Shown one piece after another: positions 11,276-23,300 of a stretch of DNA of 64,000 nucleotides. A model generated the notes under the pieces. The model did no database searches, was not told where the DNA came from, and was given only the letters and a program-made list of their open reading frames with translations. Position numbers and translations under genes: made by a program. The DNA comes from Tigriopus japonicus (lineage: Eukaryota; Arthropoda; Copepoda; Harpacticoida; Harpacticidae), in NCBI GenBank assembly GCA_010645155.1, contig CM021318.1, positions 7,802,950 through 7,866,949 of the forward strand, given 5' to 3'. Position 1 is the first letter of the stretch. Each line of letters opens with the position of its first letter.

Positions 11276-14125
11276 ATGAGCGGCGGCGGTGCGTTGTTTA
11301 GCGGCGGTCGCGGCGGAAGTGCGGGCACGGGCAGTCGTGCCTTGGTCGAGTTTCGCGCGGGCAAGATGACCCTGGACGCGCGCACCAAGTTGGTGACGGC
11401 CGACAAGCGCAAGGGCTTGATTCAGGTGGAACAGGGCGAGGACGACCACTTGATGCACTTCAAGTGGAAGGACCGCTCCAATGGCAACGCCCTCGAGGAC
11501 GATCTCATCATCTTCCCGGACGATATCGAGTTCAAGGCCGTGCCGCAGTGCCAAACCGGACGCGTGTTCATCATGAAGTTCAAGAGCTCCCCTGGAAGAA
11601 ACATGTTCTTTTGGATGCAAGAACCCAAGGACGATAAGGTCGGTTTGGCTCAAGATTAAAAAAAAACATTCTTGTCACGTAGATGGCGTTCACACAAGCT
11701 TCATCGATGATTTTTCGTGGTTTTATTCACCAAAAGATTTTGATTTAAAAATCGAGAACAAAAAAATTGCCGGCCATATCATAGCTGAACGCAAATAGAC
11801 TCGAAAAAGAAAGAGAAATCGACGAAAGATATAAGCCGCAATTTTGGCCAAGAAGTTAAGTTGAAGAACGCTCTAAAATCAAGAAACTCTGCCTTTGTTT
11901 TGTCTCCATCTAGTGGTAGATTTTGAAGCGTCGATTGAATGGCTCAATAGAATGGTATTTCAATTTAAAGTGCCATCCTACTTTTTTTCGTATTTCTGGC
12001 CAAAAATAGTAGGAACCATCCGAGTTCAAATGAAGGCTGAGATTTGATTTTGTTAAAATTACTCGTAATGGATGGAACGGATTGCACCAACCTTGGATGC
12101 CATTCTAGAGATACTAAGATGAACGTGTCTCAATTCAGATTAAGTCCAAATGTTTCTTTTCTTCCTTTAATTTGGGGTTGATTTGTTGGTAGAAATCTGC
12201 TCTAACCAATGAAATATGGATGATCAACACTGAAAAAAAAAGCTTATTGGTTGTCTTTGCAATATTATTCTTATTTGTAAAGTTATTCTCGAGTTACGTT
12301 AAGCGATGCGGAAAGCGTTAAGAAACGTTAAGCGATGAATTTGGGTTGTGGCCAATGTCGTTCATGAGAGAAAAACGTTTAGAAAATTCTAACTTGTCGT
12401 TGAACTAAAGCGTGGAATGATACTAAAATGTTCGCTCTCTATGTTTATGTTTGTGTCAATCTCAGTTCGATCAAATGACTTCGTTCATACTTAAAACTAA
12501 CTTGTACACTTCGAATAGCCTTGGAATAGTTTACTTTGTTCTTATTTTTTGGCTTGGCCCAAAACCTGACAAACGACTGAATCCGATCTGGACTTGAGTT
12601 CAAAAGGTTTCAAAATAGATGTTTGGGGTTAATTGTTAAAATCATGTAGTTTATTTAAATTTGTCAACCGTATATCGATGCAAACGGCTTGTAACTTGGA
12701 TCAGTTTCTTTTAATCATGATGTCATATCAAGTTTCCTATAACGTTTGTCATATTCATATTCTACTGGTTTTTTTCCTCCCAACTTCAAGGTTGCACACA
12801 ACAGATATTTTTTGGACCACAACATCCAGGCCTAAATAAGCTCTCTTTTCTAATCAGGACGAAGAGTATTGCAAGAAGGTCAATGACCTCTTGAACAATC
12901 CCCCTGCTCCGGGCAGTGCTGCCGCACGTGGTGGATCCGGCGGAGGTGGCGGTTTATCCGGCAACGGACTCGATCTAAGCAATCTGGGCGAATCCGATCT
13001 CCAGTCTCTTTTGAGCAATATGAGTCAACAGCAGCTCATGCAGTTGTTCGGAGGTAGTCTGTCTGGACCAGGGGGCTTACTCAGCTCCGGTGGAGGAGGA
13101 TCGCGTCGGCAAAGATCATCGGCCGCCGCCAGTAGCGCCCTTTCGACCAGTGAGACGAGATCGGAGGCGACCAGAACCACTACCGCCCCTGCTGCTACTG
13201 CGACAACCACCACGACTGCGGCTGCACCGGCCACGCCCTCGGCTACCACGGCCTCTTCGGCCAGTGCTCCTTCGAGCGGATCGGCCAACCCACCCATTCA
13301 ATTGACGGATTTGCAGAACTTCTTGTCCGGAATTAGCGTGCCCCCTGAGGCTGCCGAAGGTGGGGCGAGAAGTGGACCCCCCGTGGACCTTGCTTCTGGC
13401 CTCACGGCCGAAGTTATGCAACCTTTGTTGAGTAACCCGGATTTTGTGAAAAAAATGAAGACCTTTTTGCCCGCCGAGGATCAAGCCTCGCACAATATCC
13501 AAGATGAAATCAAAGGTGAGAGCACTGCACTTGTACAGCGATATCTGTATTTGGTCAGGAAGGTGTACTGACATCTCAGATTAGTAATTTTGTAGGTAAT
13601 GAATGGGTTTTATTTGTAAGCCTTGTGTAGTTGTGAGTGACGTCAAGTTGATGACGCCACCGGTTTAAACTTTTTAGATTGCTATTTTCCGTTGATTTAT
13701 TTCTTCTTGTAGTTCAACACAAATACTTCCATAAGACGGAAGCACTTCTTGTTTCAAAGCTTTTGCTGAGATGCTAAAAGGCTTCAGTCTAATTAACAAC
13801 CTTCTCAAAGGAAATTCCTGAACTCCAGCTTCCTTTTGAAATGAATGAAATCAAAAAATGTTGAGCACTCATTGGATCGTTTGGTCTCTCTCTCTTTCTC
13901 TCAATTTCAGGTACCGTGAACTCGCCTCAGTTTCAACAAGCTTTGAGCCTGTTCTCTTCGGCATTCCAATCCGCCCAATTGGCACCTCTCATCCGTGAAT
14001 TTGATCTGGGGACAGAGGCAGTTGAGGCTGCCACCAAAGGCGACCTTGAAACCTTCGTCAAAGCCCTCCAAAAGTCGGCCTCGAAGAAAAAGGACGACGC
14101 ACCCGAGGACATGGCCTTAGATTGA
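11276..14125 (+). CDS. ADRM1: Proteasomal ubiquitin receptor ADRM1/Rpn13 (3 exons, 411 aa)
   Basis: Subunit of the 26S proteasome regulatory particle that binds ubiquitin chains and recruits the deubiquitinase UCHL5/UCH37. Exons: 11276-11638, 12858-13515 and 13911-14125; phases close to 411 residues (human 407). The N-terminal Pru domain (about 1-130) carries the conserved [24 protein letters not shown] and FFWMQEPK segments. A Gly/Ser/Ala/Thr-rich linker follows, with the family's QLMQLFGG motif, then the C-terminal DEUBAD domain ([24 protein letters not shown]). The protein ends EDMALD, close to the human EEDMSLD. The start is an ATG in good context directly before MSGGGALF. If intron 1 were retained the frame would stop seven codons past the donor (VGLAQD then stop). 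Identification is secure. Confidence 0.97.
11639..12857 (+). other. ADRM1 intron 1
   Basis: A 1219-base AT-rich intron that splits the codons for the end of the Pru domain from the linker. The donor is AAG|GTCGGT, weaker than most in this window. It contains a short direct repeat (ACGTTAAGCGATG, twice near 12295-12340). No other feature was seen. Confidence 0.7.
13516..13910 (+). other. ADRM1 intron 2
   Basis: A 395-base intron with donor GTGAGA and a strong CT-rich acceptor tract ending TTTCAG at 13905-13910. It interrupts the frame in phase 1 just before the DEUBAD core. No other feature was seen. Confidence 0.8.
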
Positions 14126-14192
14126 ATACTATTGTCAAGGCACATGATGAAGGCAGTGAAAAAAGAACACATGAATACAAATCACACCTCGG

Positions 14193-14198
14193 AATAAA
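14193..14198 (+). terminator. ADRM1 polyadenylation signal AATAAA
   Basis: A canonical AATAAA lies 68 bases after the ADRM1 stop codon, which fits a short 3' UTR. Confidence 0.65.
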
Positions 14199-14949
14199 AT
14201 CAGTCTTCATAGATCTCCGTATCGTATTCCTTTAATTTTTTGAAAACCAACCAAAAGAGACGCGTTCCATTGTACCGTGAAAATGCATTTTATGACCCTG
14301 CATTGGCTCATGCATAGAGAACGAGTTTTAACCTCATAAAAAAGACATTTGTCCGGATTTGAACGGAATGGAAAATTCATGAGCAAGACATTTTCAAATG
14401 AAGATTGGCAATTGGGTGAGACAACGACCAGAAACTCAATCCGAATCCCATGAACTGGTTGTGGTTGGCGCCAGGGTCGTTATGCCATGGTGGGATGAGC
14501 TGAAATGGGGAAAGATAACGGTAAAATACAGACTCAAGTTTTATGCTGCTCAATGGAAATGGGCTCGAAACGGGAACTCTCAACCCATGCAAGATAAACC
14601 TGTCCCTAGAGAGCTCATGTCTTATTCGACTGAGCGGCGAACATCAAGATCAAATCGTTTGTTCCAAGTACTCTTCCAATCGTCCTAACTTGCTACTCAA
14701 TTGAGCTTCTGAATAAAAATGTGACTGAATGCCAAAAACCGGCATCACTGACAGAGTGTGCCACTTGAAGTAGGGCAAAGAAATTGTGTTGGAATAACAT
14801 ACTACTTTAACTAACCTACATTTGGAAGAATGTCTTTTTGCTGATGACTATAAACTGTTGATATGACAAAAATGAGCAATTAAAAGGGACCAAAAAGATT
14901 GCAAAAGTAATCCATACTCCAGCATCAATCACTATTTCACCCATGGAAC

Positions 14950-15095
14950 TGACAGCAAAGTTCGCCCATTTATCCAATCAAGGCCGTGACTATTGTGTGT
15001 AAATCAATATCACAGACCACTATCATACGAAAAGCCCGGAATTCGAACCAATGGACCCCAGAATATTGCAAAGGGCTGGCGAATGGTACAACAAT
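14950..15095 (-). mobile_element. tRNA-derived SINE-like copy (reverse orientation)
   Basis: Read on the minus strand it contains GGTTCGAATTCCGGGCTT, a good match to an RNA polymerase III B box. Downstream it shares AATAGTCAC and AAATGGGCRAAC-type blocks with the plus-strand copy at 53380-53505. Two copies sharing both a B box and a 3' body support a SINE family rather than a tRNA gene. Confidence 0.5.
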
Positions 15096-15235
15096 GCCAA
15101 AATCTTTAGTTCTTTAAAACACCCAATTTGTCGGTAGATCAACTTTACACTCATATTTTTTCTGTGAAGACAAGCATGATTTTTAGCATTTAAGCATTTG
15201 ACGCACCATAAAAACTTGTGAAGAAATGATTAAAC

Positions 15236-15370
15236 CATCAAATCCCAAAAATGAATGAATACAGGAAGGCTGTTAAGTATTCTTACTCTCATCAAAAGTA
15301 GAGTCCAATCAAAAGGACACCTTACTTTTTTGCTTCAGGACTGAGGCATTTAAAAATGAACGAAGTCTTT
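15236..15370 (+). repeat. Dispersed repeat, copy 2
   Basis: Second copy of the repeat at 7889-8010, with an insertion of about 15 bases after CTCATCAAAA. It is degenerate and noncoding. Confidence 0.6.
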
Positions 15371-17163
15371 TGCTTCGCTTTCTCGTTAAAAGACGCAGAA
15401 AAAGTTGGGCCAAAAATTTAAACATTCACATTCACGATTCTCGTTGGAACCCAACTTATCTGTACATTTCCCTCATTAAGATATCTTGAGTGAAAATGCA
15501 TTAGTACTTCAAAACCTTTAGTTGTAATATTGAATCAAATGGCTCGGATGAAAGTTTCAGACGGCACTTAACGAACATTTATTTTTATGGATGAAATCAT
15601 TGGCCTTTTTCCGTTGAGGAACGGCCGTGAAGGTCATGGTTTGTTCTAGAGAAACTCGCTACCCATTAGGTTTGTTTGAAGAGGAGGATCAAATGTTGTT
15701 GGTACATTGTAAATTTGGACCAAATCCTTGTTTCCAAGGTTGTTCCATCAAGCTTTGACCATCATCACAAACCACATTTAGACTCACTTAGAACAATCTC
15801 TACAAACATTTCGATCAACTTTTTTTCGAAAAAAGAGCCAAACTATGGAACCTTTTCGTTGAAGAAACACGAGCAATTCTGGAAATAGACGTCGAGGAAC
15901 GCGTGTGTTCCTCATGAATGTTTGAGCTTCCTCGGGATCATGTTCCAAGTTTATCCCGCCAAAACACGCTAGGAACCATTTACTAGTATACGTAGAAGGA
16001 CACGACGAACCATCGAATGAACGAACCAGAAACCAGAGAGCACAAGCGAGCGAACCAACGAGAAAGTTTGCAAAGTTTGACAATTAGTTCGCGGCTGGCC
16101 ACGCTTGGGTAATGCTGATCCTGTATCTTGTTGGCCTCATCTTCATCCAGAAAATGCTATTCCAGATCCAGACCAAGACCAGGATGATAGTTGAGAGGAA
16201 ATTCGACAAAAGTGCCCCAATATCAACTGTCAACCGGGCAAGGGAGTGAACCGAGCAGAAATGAAAAATGAGACGAAAAACCATGGAACACTCCTGGTTT
16301 ATGGCTCTAATAGAGGCCATGGCAATGTCTTGCGATACGGGAAAAGTAAATCATTCATGAACAGACAATTGAACGTTTGGTACTTTGAACTCGTGAAATG
16401 GTTCAGTCTACTCTTTCTCAGAAAATGACGGCCTCTCTATTACAGAGACATGTAAGTTGTGACATGTTTTGTGTTCCGTGTCCTCTTTCTTTGTCCTTGA
16501 GTTGCTATTGCGCTTTCATTTAAAATTGAAACTGTGATATTGTTTCAAGCAAATGAAAAGACCAATATGGTTACAAAAGTACTCGGGAAAATCAGGACCC
16601 TTCCAATAAAATTAGCTAAGCTTTGTTTTGATTTACTTTGGTTTCATTTTGGCGCTTCCAGATCAAACAAACCAAAACAAATATACCAAGACAAAAGAAG
16701 ATCTTTGAGCTCTTAAGATTAGTGACATCATATCTTGCCCTTTCTTCAAAAACACGAGTGGGTACAATGGCACTTGTGGAGTCTTTTCTTGGGCTGTGTA
16801 ATGTAATAAGCTTCTTTATCACTTTTTTGATGAATTTTATCTACATTTTCAAATATCTAGTTCCTAGTTTTAACGTGATAAGTTCTCAGAAACAAGGTAA
16901 AATTATATGAGTCAAACCTTTAGTTCATGAGGCAATTACGACATGCTTAATTGCAATCATATTGCATCGTAAACATTTGATAGGCAAATTGTTCTTAACT
17001 AAAAAAATGATGGACCCTCATGCATCCTTAGTCACTTTTTATTTCAATATCAAATTCAAACCTAGGCTAGGAGATGGGACAACTGAATTCAATTGGCACA
17101 AGTTTAGACCCATGATTGGCCCATTCAGGGAAATATATTTGAGCTTTTCTGTTATGAGTTATG

Positions 17164-17169
17164 TTTATT
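17164..17169 (-). terminator. Candidate DZIP1 polyadenylation signal
   Basis: TTTATT on the plus strand reads AATAAA on the minus strand, about 150 bases beyond the DZIP1 stop codon. Confidence 0.45.
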
Positions 17170-17315
17170 ATTTGTTCATAACAGGATTGAAGGAGAGGGT
17201 TTCATTTACTCTACAAACTTTAATGGCTCAATAGATAGTGATAAGTGTCATATTCATGAAAAAGTGGAACCTTCTTGACCTGAGATCAACTTGGACAAAA
17301 TTGGCGGTCATGTGT

Positions 17316-20300
17316 TTACCTTTTGGGATCAGCCTTGAGGTCCACAGATATTGGTTCTGGACTCAATGATAGCTCCATAACCTCATCGCCGTCAGGCCTT
17401 GAATTTTCCTTGGCCAAATCCACTCCTCCACTTGGTCCCTTGTTCCGATTTCGGAGCTGCAACGTGAAAAACATCTTTGTAAGGTCCACTAGGCACCAAA
17501 CTGAATGGTATTCATGTCTTCACCTGCTCCTCAATGGTATTCTTTAGCATATCAATCCTGGATCCAGGCGCAGGTTTCTTCAACTTGATTTTTGACGCAT
17601 CAATCTCGTAAATGAGATCCTCTTCGGCACTTGATAATCCTTCGAGATCCTCGATCGATGCCAACTCCGAGGGATCATTTTGGGCATTGTGAATCTCGGC
17701 CAGAGCAATTGAATTACCAATGGCTCGGCTGAAAAATTGATTTGACAGTTTTCGAATGAAGCCAAATTTCCCTCTTAACTTGGATATATTACCTGGTGTC
17801 AGAATCCCAATTGGAAGAATGGTCCTCTTCGGTGTCACTACTTGGTTCCTCATCTCGATCTTGTTCAGCATTGTCTTGTTGCTGATGGGAGCCTTCATCA
17901 GAAATGTCGCTACTGAAATCATGAACGACATCCACATGAGTTCCAGAGCTAATGTCGGAGGTCTCTTTGGGCGATTTCGATCGTCTTGGAGCCGGGATTG
18001 GGACCGTTAGATTATTCTTAGCAGGCGGTTCCACTACTGTACGTTCTTGTTCCAATTTGGGGTCATCACAGTAAATATTTGGCAATGGTTTTCTCTTAAA
18101 TAAGCAATCTTCCGGGTGGGTTTCTTCAACGAGGGCACCTTTGGAAGTCAGATCTTTCTCTCTCAAAGGCTCGTCTAAGGTCGTTCTTTGGCTAACAGAG
18201 GGTAAAGAGGATCTCGCACCGTTGAAGGAGGAAATTTGAGTGGTTTCCGCTTGGCTTTCTTTGGTTCTAAGAGCATTTCTCCAGGACTTGATGACTTGGT
18301 TCTTGGCAGAGCTGAGATTTTTTCCCAAACGGATTTCAAATGAAGACGTGGCTACGGAGTTCCTGGCCGGTAGTGGACCAATTCCAGACCTTTGGATCAG
18401 CTCATTCAATTCCACTTTGCACTTCTTCCTCAGGGACTTCACCGTGTTGGACTAGAAGCAAATTAGGAGGATCTGGTTTCATGCCTTGGCTTCTTGAAAA
18501 AATATGGAGGTGAAACCGAGACGCTCCTGATCCGTAATGTGTAAAAACGAGATTAGTTCGACGAGAAGCCATTTTGGAGTGCTGTTTGGCTTATCTGAAT
18601 TTCAGCCCGACAAATTAGAACTCGCTCCTCCTGTTTCCTTTTACTTCATTTGCATAACCAATGAAATTAGGAATGAGGTAGGATTTGGAACACACATAAA
18701 GTAAATTCCAACGGAGATTCTCTGTAGGGGGATTTCTGTCAAATAACCATTAGCCATACTTTTTTTAGTGCTAAAGCCCCAATTTTAAGCCTAAAAAGCA
18801 TGACACTCTTTTGTGCACATCTGCACTATTCAACGAAAACTTAAATTAGAAACAGAAATGAATGAATGAACTAACTTGCTTGAGTTCCTTCTTTCTTTCA
18901 TTGAGAAGAGTTTCCAGTTCCATATTTGAGATGCGCGTCCTTTGAGGGTCAAGGCCAAGTTCCTCCAAGGTCACATCCAAGTCAAAACGGGCATTTCGTC
19001 TGTATTTCTTCAAAAAACTTGGATTCTCTTCGGCCAATTCACTCACACTGCGGCAAATATCTTGCGAGCTAGCCCACAAACTCCTAAGGGATAAAAACTT
19101 GGAAACTCAAGCGTTGCAAATGGAACAATTTGGACCAAAGGATCACGCTTGTCGTAAAGATGTTTGAATTAGACCAACAGCCAGAATTACAATCATGTTT
19201 TACCGCCTCATTAAGAAGCACTATCTTGATACATTTGCCTTGTCGTGCCAAAAATAAACCATTCAGTTTGAGGGTGTGTTTCAAGTGAACCATGAAGGAT
19301 AAAAAAGTAGCAGGACAAATAAAGAATGATGACAAGCGTTCCCACGTCCAAAATAGAAAATAACCTAATCGTGAAAAAAGCACCATACCTCATCGAAGCA
19401 TATTCATGGTTCAGTAGATTCGATCTTGGTTCGGCTTCCCTCTGGCCATTCAGATGATCTCTTTTGAATATATTTTCATAGCTATTGTTCTTGCCATCAA
19501 CCTAAATGGGAAATTGAGAAGCAGAAAAAAGGGAACTTTGAAAACGCAAAGACCTCCATTGCCATTGCCAAATGTGAGCAAGAGAGAAGAGCACTACTTC
19601 CAACCCAAATCACACTATCATTCGGTCTAGGTTGGGTTTCTACCTCCCATTTTCCTCCCCTTCCCATTTCATTCTTGATCTCCCCCAGCTCTCTTTTTCT
19701 CTCTTTGCTCGGCCAATTTCTAAATTCCACAACGTACTTGAGGTTCAATGCGAGGCGTTTCGAGGGTCCTCGTCGTTTGTTTTTGCCTCCAAGCAGACTG
19801 AACTGGAAATGGCGCCAAATTTTGCCCATTCACCCATTCCACTTGTGTTGCCATTCCATTGGTCGGCCGCTTACCCTCCTCGATTTGTGGGTTTTGAGTG
19901 CCTTTGGATTTTTCGCTTGGAACACCAAGTGCTCCACTCGGATTTCGGCCAGGAATCTGGACCAATTCCCCATCTCCATTGTTTGGATCTTGACATTCTT
20001 CGCTCTCCTTCTCCTTCCCCTGCTGCTGGATCGGCCTTGCCCTGTGATTACGTCCTGTCCTGGGCGAAAGAAGTCCATTTGGGCTTTGGCCGTCCACTGA
20101 TGATGAGCAGTTGGTGCTTGGCCTTTGCATTCGAGTGGTGGAAGCAGTGGCCGTGGTTGGTCTGTGTTGGGACTGGTAGTTTCCCTGAGGACGCTCAGAA
20201 CGCCGACTATCGAGTTGGGGCTCTTGACTTGAAACCGGTCGCTCTAAATGGCCTGTTCCTTGGGTGATTTTTCTTGAGGAGAACGGTGAGGACAGCGAGG

Positions 20301-23300
20301 GCGAAGGAGCAGAAAAACCCACCAAGGACGAGCAACGACTTGGAAGCAATGAAGCGGCTAAATGGGCCCCATCCTCCCTGGCTTCTCCAGATGATCGAGT
20401 TTGTAGAGGATCTTCCTTGCTTAATGTCTGTCTTGACTTTTCGTCTTCATCTTCTTTGTCCTTTTGTGGACCATGCGGCTTTTTCTCGTCCTGTAAAGAG
20501 AGAGAAGAGGGACCATGGGACTGCAAATGCTTTGGATTGAACCCATCGCTGTTAGAACAAATTGATGATGAAGAAATGAATGCTCATTCAGTTCTTCCAC
20601 TCTCATTTAGATTGACCACTTGAGCTTCAAGTCAAACAAGCGACTGATCCATGATTAGAGTGTTCCCATTAAAAGACAGGAGACAAGAATCGCCGTGATG
20701 AAAGGCTCACAGCCATTTGGGCCCTATTCCCTTCTTATCCTCGAAAAACAACAACATTTATCGAAAACCAGAACAATAGAGATCGTTCGTTGCCTGCCAG
20801 CCTTTTCCTACAATATGGTTTCCCGTGACAAAAACTGCAGTGCTGAGCACAGACCCCGAAAATAGACTTCCTTCCTCCCTCCTTGTCCTTCTCGTTCCTC
20901 ATTGCTTCTTGGTTCGTGCTCGGATAGTAGGTGGGTGGGTTGATTCATTCGTTCCTTCATTGATCTCGGTGGTTGGTTTTGCCTTGGTTCTCCCACCATG
21001 CTCAGAGTGACACATTAATTCATGAGCATATGGAATTAGGATGCATTTCTGACCTGGGAACACTGGAACATTGCATAATGATCCCGAGTGCTCAGTCAAG
21101 CGCACCACGACCTCACATTGCCAAAGAACACCGCCAAATGGTAGGAGAACGAGAACGAGAAGGAGGAGGAGCAGCAAATGGAGTGGGAGGAGAAGAGAAA
21201 GAAAGAATAGAAAGATGCATATTAATAGCTCTACTTCCTCTGACCTTGACGATTACAGTATCCATTCTATTATGTACCTTTGGTCGGGCCTGTGGGGAAA
21301 GGGGGAAGGGCATAAATGGGTTCGAATCTCTGTTGTGACGAGGAAGTGGAAACGAGACAACCAGTTGACCGACATACCTGAGGCGAACATCGATGATCAT
21401 GATGTTCCAAATGGCTTTCCAGTTGCTCTTTGGCTTGTTTGGCAGCTATTTGCATTGTGTCCAATTCACATTGAATCCTTTTCATCTCCTCATTATGCTT
21501 CTGAACTATTGATTCCAAACGGGCCTGCCAAAAACGCTCTTGACTTGCCAACTTGCCCTGTTCCAGTCCCAAGTTTGATGTCGTGGTATCTTTCTGCAAA
21601 AGAGGAACAAATTAGTGCCAAGGACTCCATTAATGTTCCATGCTCCGTCAGCCTAGATATGAAGTGTGCGTGGCTGGGTTTGCTATGGGTTCACCGGAAC
21701 CTAATCATTCTGTGACCCACTCTTGGAACAAAACATGCGCAAGCTGACGAAACTAACACCTAACGCCTTCTTCTTATTTTGAGTTGGGACACTGATGACA
21801 AATTGCGATGTCTTTGTTCCAGGTCTTACATTTGTTGGGGTTTTCTGCACATCCCGTTTGCATTCCCTAATACAGGATTTGGAACGACAGTTGCTAAAAA
21901 TTTGTGCCAAAATCCCGAGTTCTGTCATTGGTAAAATCTGGCTTAAATTGGGGTTCCTGAACCTGATAGTGTACTTAGTGAACTCTTATGATGAATGCAA
22001 GAATTCAAAGTGCTAATGCCAATTTTAGTAAAACACCTATACACCCCGACAAAAAGAATTAACATTCGACTAATTATTTTCCTTTGAGAGCATGTTTAGT
22101 TTAAGGGTGAAAAGAACGATATTTTGCAACCTGTTCTGCGTTTAAAACTGAGCTCTTTTTTCAACATTGATTAATGGCGAGGCTTCAGAGAAATGTTTGA
22201 AAGCCTTTTGTACTTCCAACCTAACGAAGGCTTCGAATGAGCTCACCTTGTCTGAATTGTTTTCTTTTCGCAGAAGTTCAATCTCGATCTCCTGTTTCTT
22301 CATTATCAGTTTGATTTCATCAAGGGCCGCCATTTGATCCGAGCTTCTGAAAATTGGAGACAAAAGAAGAGTTGGAAAGAGTCGTTTGACACGTCTTGCA
22401 AAAGGTTTGGTGCAATCTTGAAGCCGTGAGTTTTTACTTGAAAACACACTCGGTCGTTTCGATCCATCGTCAGGCTTGAAAAAAACCGAGACTTTCTTAA
22501 CCCACAAAGCTGGACTTTTTGGTACCTGACTTTGGCCAATTCATCAATTTCTGACTGAAGTTTTTCGACCATTTTTTCCAACCGTTGGTTCTCTACTATC
22601 AACATTCGTCCCAACTCTCTGAAATTGAAACAAGATTTAAAAGAAAATCTAAGCAATGCGAAAAGGAATATTTTTTCATTTGGTGAATTTTTACACCATC
22701 AATTATAACAACTTAGTTTCTACATTGAATCCGGCCTGATAAAAAGGGTATTTCTAAGGGTATTTCTAGCTGCCACCTTTTATTGTTGTATCACGTCGGA
22801 AGAAATGCTTAAAAAGAGTTTTCAATATGAAGACGATTAGACCCATGAAAATACAAGCAACGTACGTTACCGTACGAAGTATTTGAAGGGGAATGGAATT
22901 CCTTGTAAAAAACAAGTAGCTGCCATGTACAGTAAGACTACATTTCAGGAGTTTGACACGTTAAACAGGTTTAAGGTAAACATTGACACTTTATCTTAAG
23001 TAAAAAAAATTGAAGGAAAAATATATTTTCCACTGTTAACAGAGTTATTTAGACAATTTCCTAAGTGGCCCCTCCCCCCCAATTGAAATTGGATTCGAAG
23101 TTAATTAATTTAATATTGTTGTCAGCTTCATGTCGTCATTGCACACGTCAGTCCCGACATCAATCAATTGAGAGAGAAGCCTAGAACCTCCCAATCATTC
23201 AAAATCACCCATGTGTGCCATGAACCTCAGTGATCTCCTTTTATTTCTTTTCCTCGTATGGTTCAAGAAGCTTGACTGACTGACTAGTTCGAGGTACAGC

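Larger units (their letters stand above)
14199..17163. other. Intergenic DNA between ADRM1 and DZIP1
   Basis: No supported gene. It holds the minus-strand SINE-like copy at 14950-15095 and the dispersed repeat copy at 15236-15370. Two adjoining minus-strand open frames at 15784-16320 have hydrophobic stretches but no recognisable domain or splice structure. Confidence 0.5.

Noticed and set aside
15784..16320. Two adjoining minus-strand frames with hydrophobic stretches
   Set aside because: They are separated by a stop and have no recognisable motif and no convincing splice sites. The composition looks like noncoding AT-rich DNA.
19632..20267. 211-codon plus-strand frame
   Set aside because: It is the antisense shadow of the 753-base DZIP1 exon (20490-19738), whose minus-strand frame joins in phase to both neighbours.
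21071..21715. 214-codon plus-strand frame
   Set aside because: It overlaps DZIP1 exon 21593-21378 in antisense and shows no domain.
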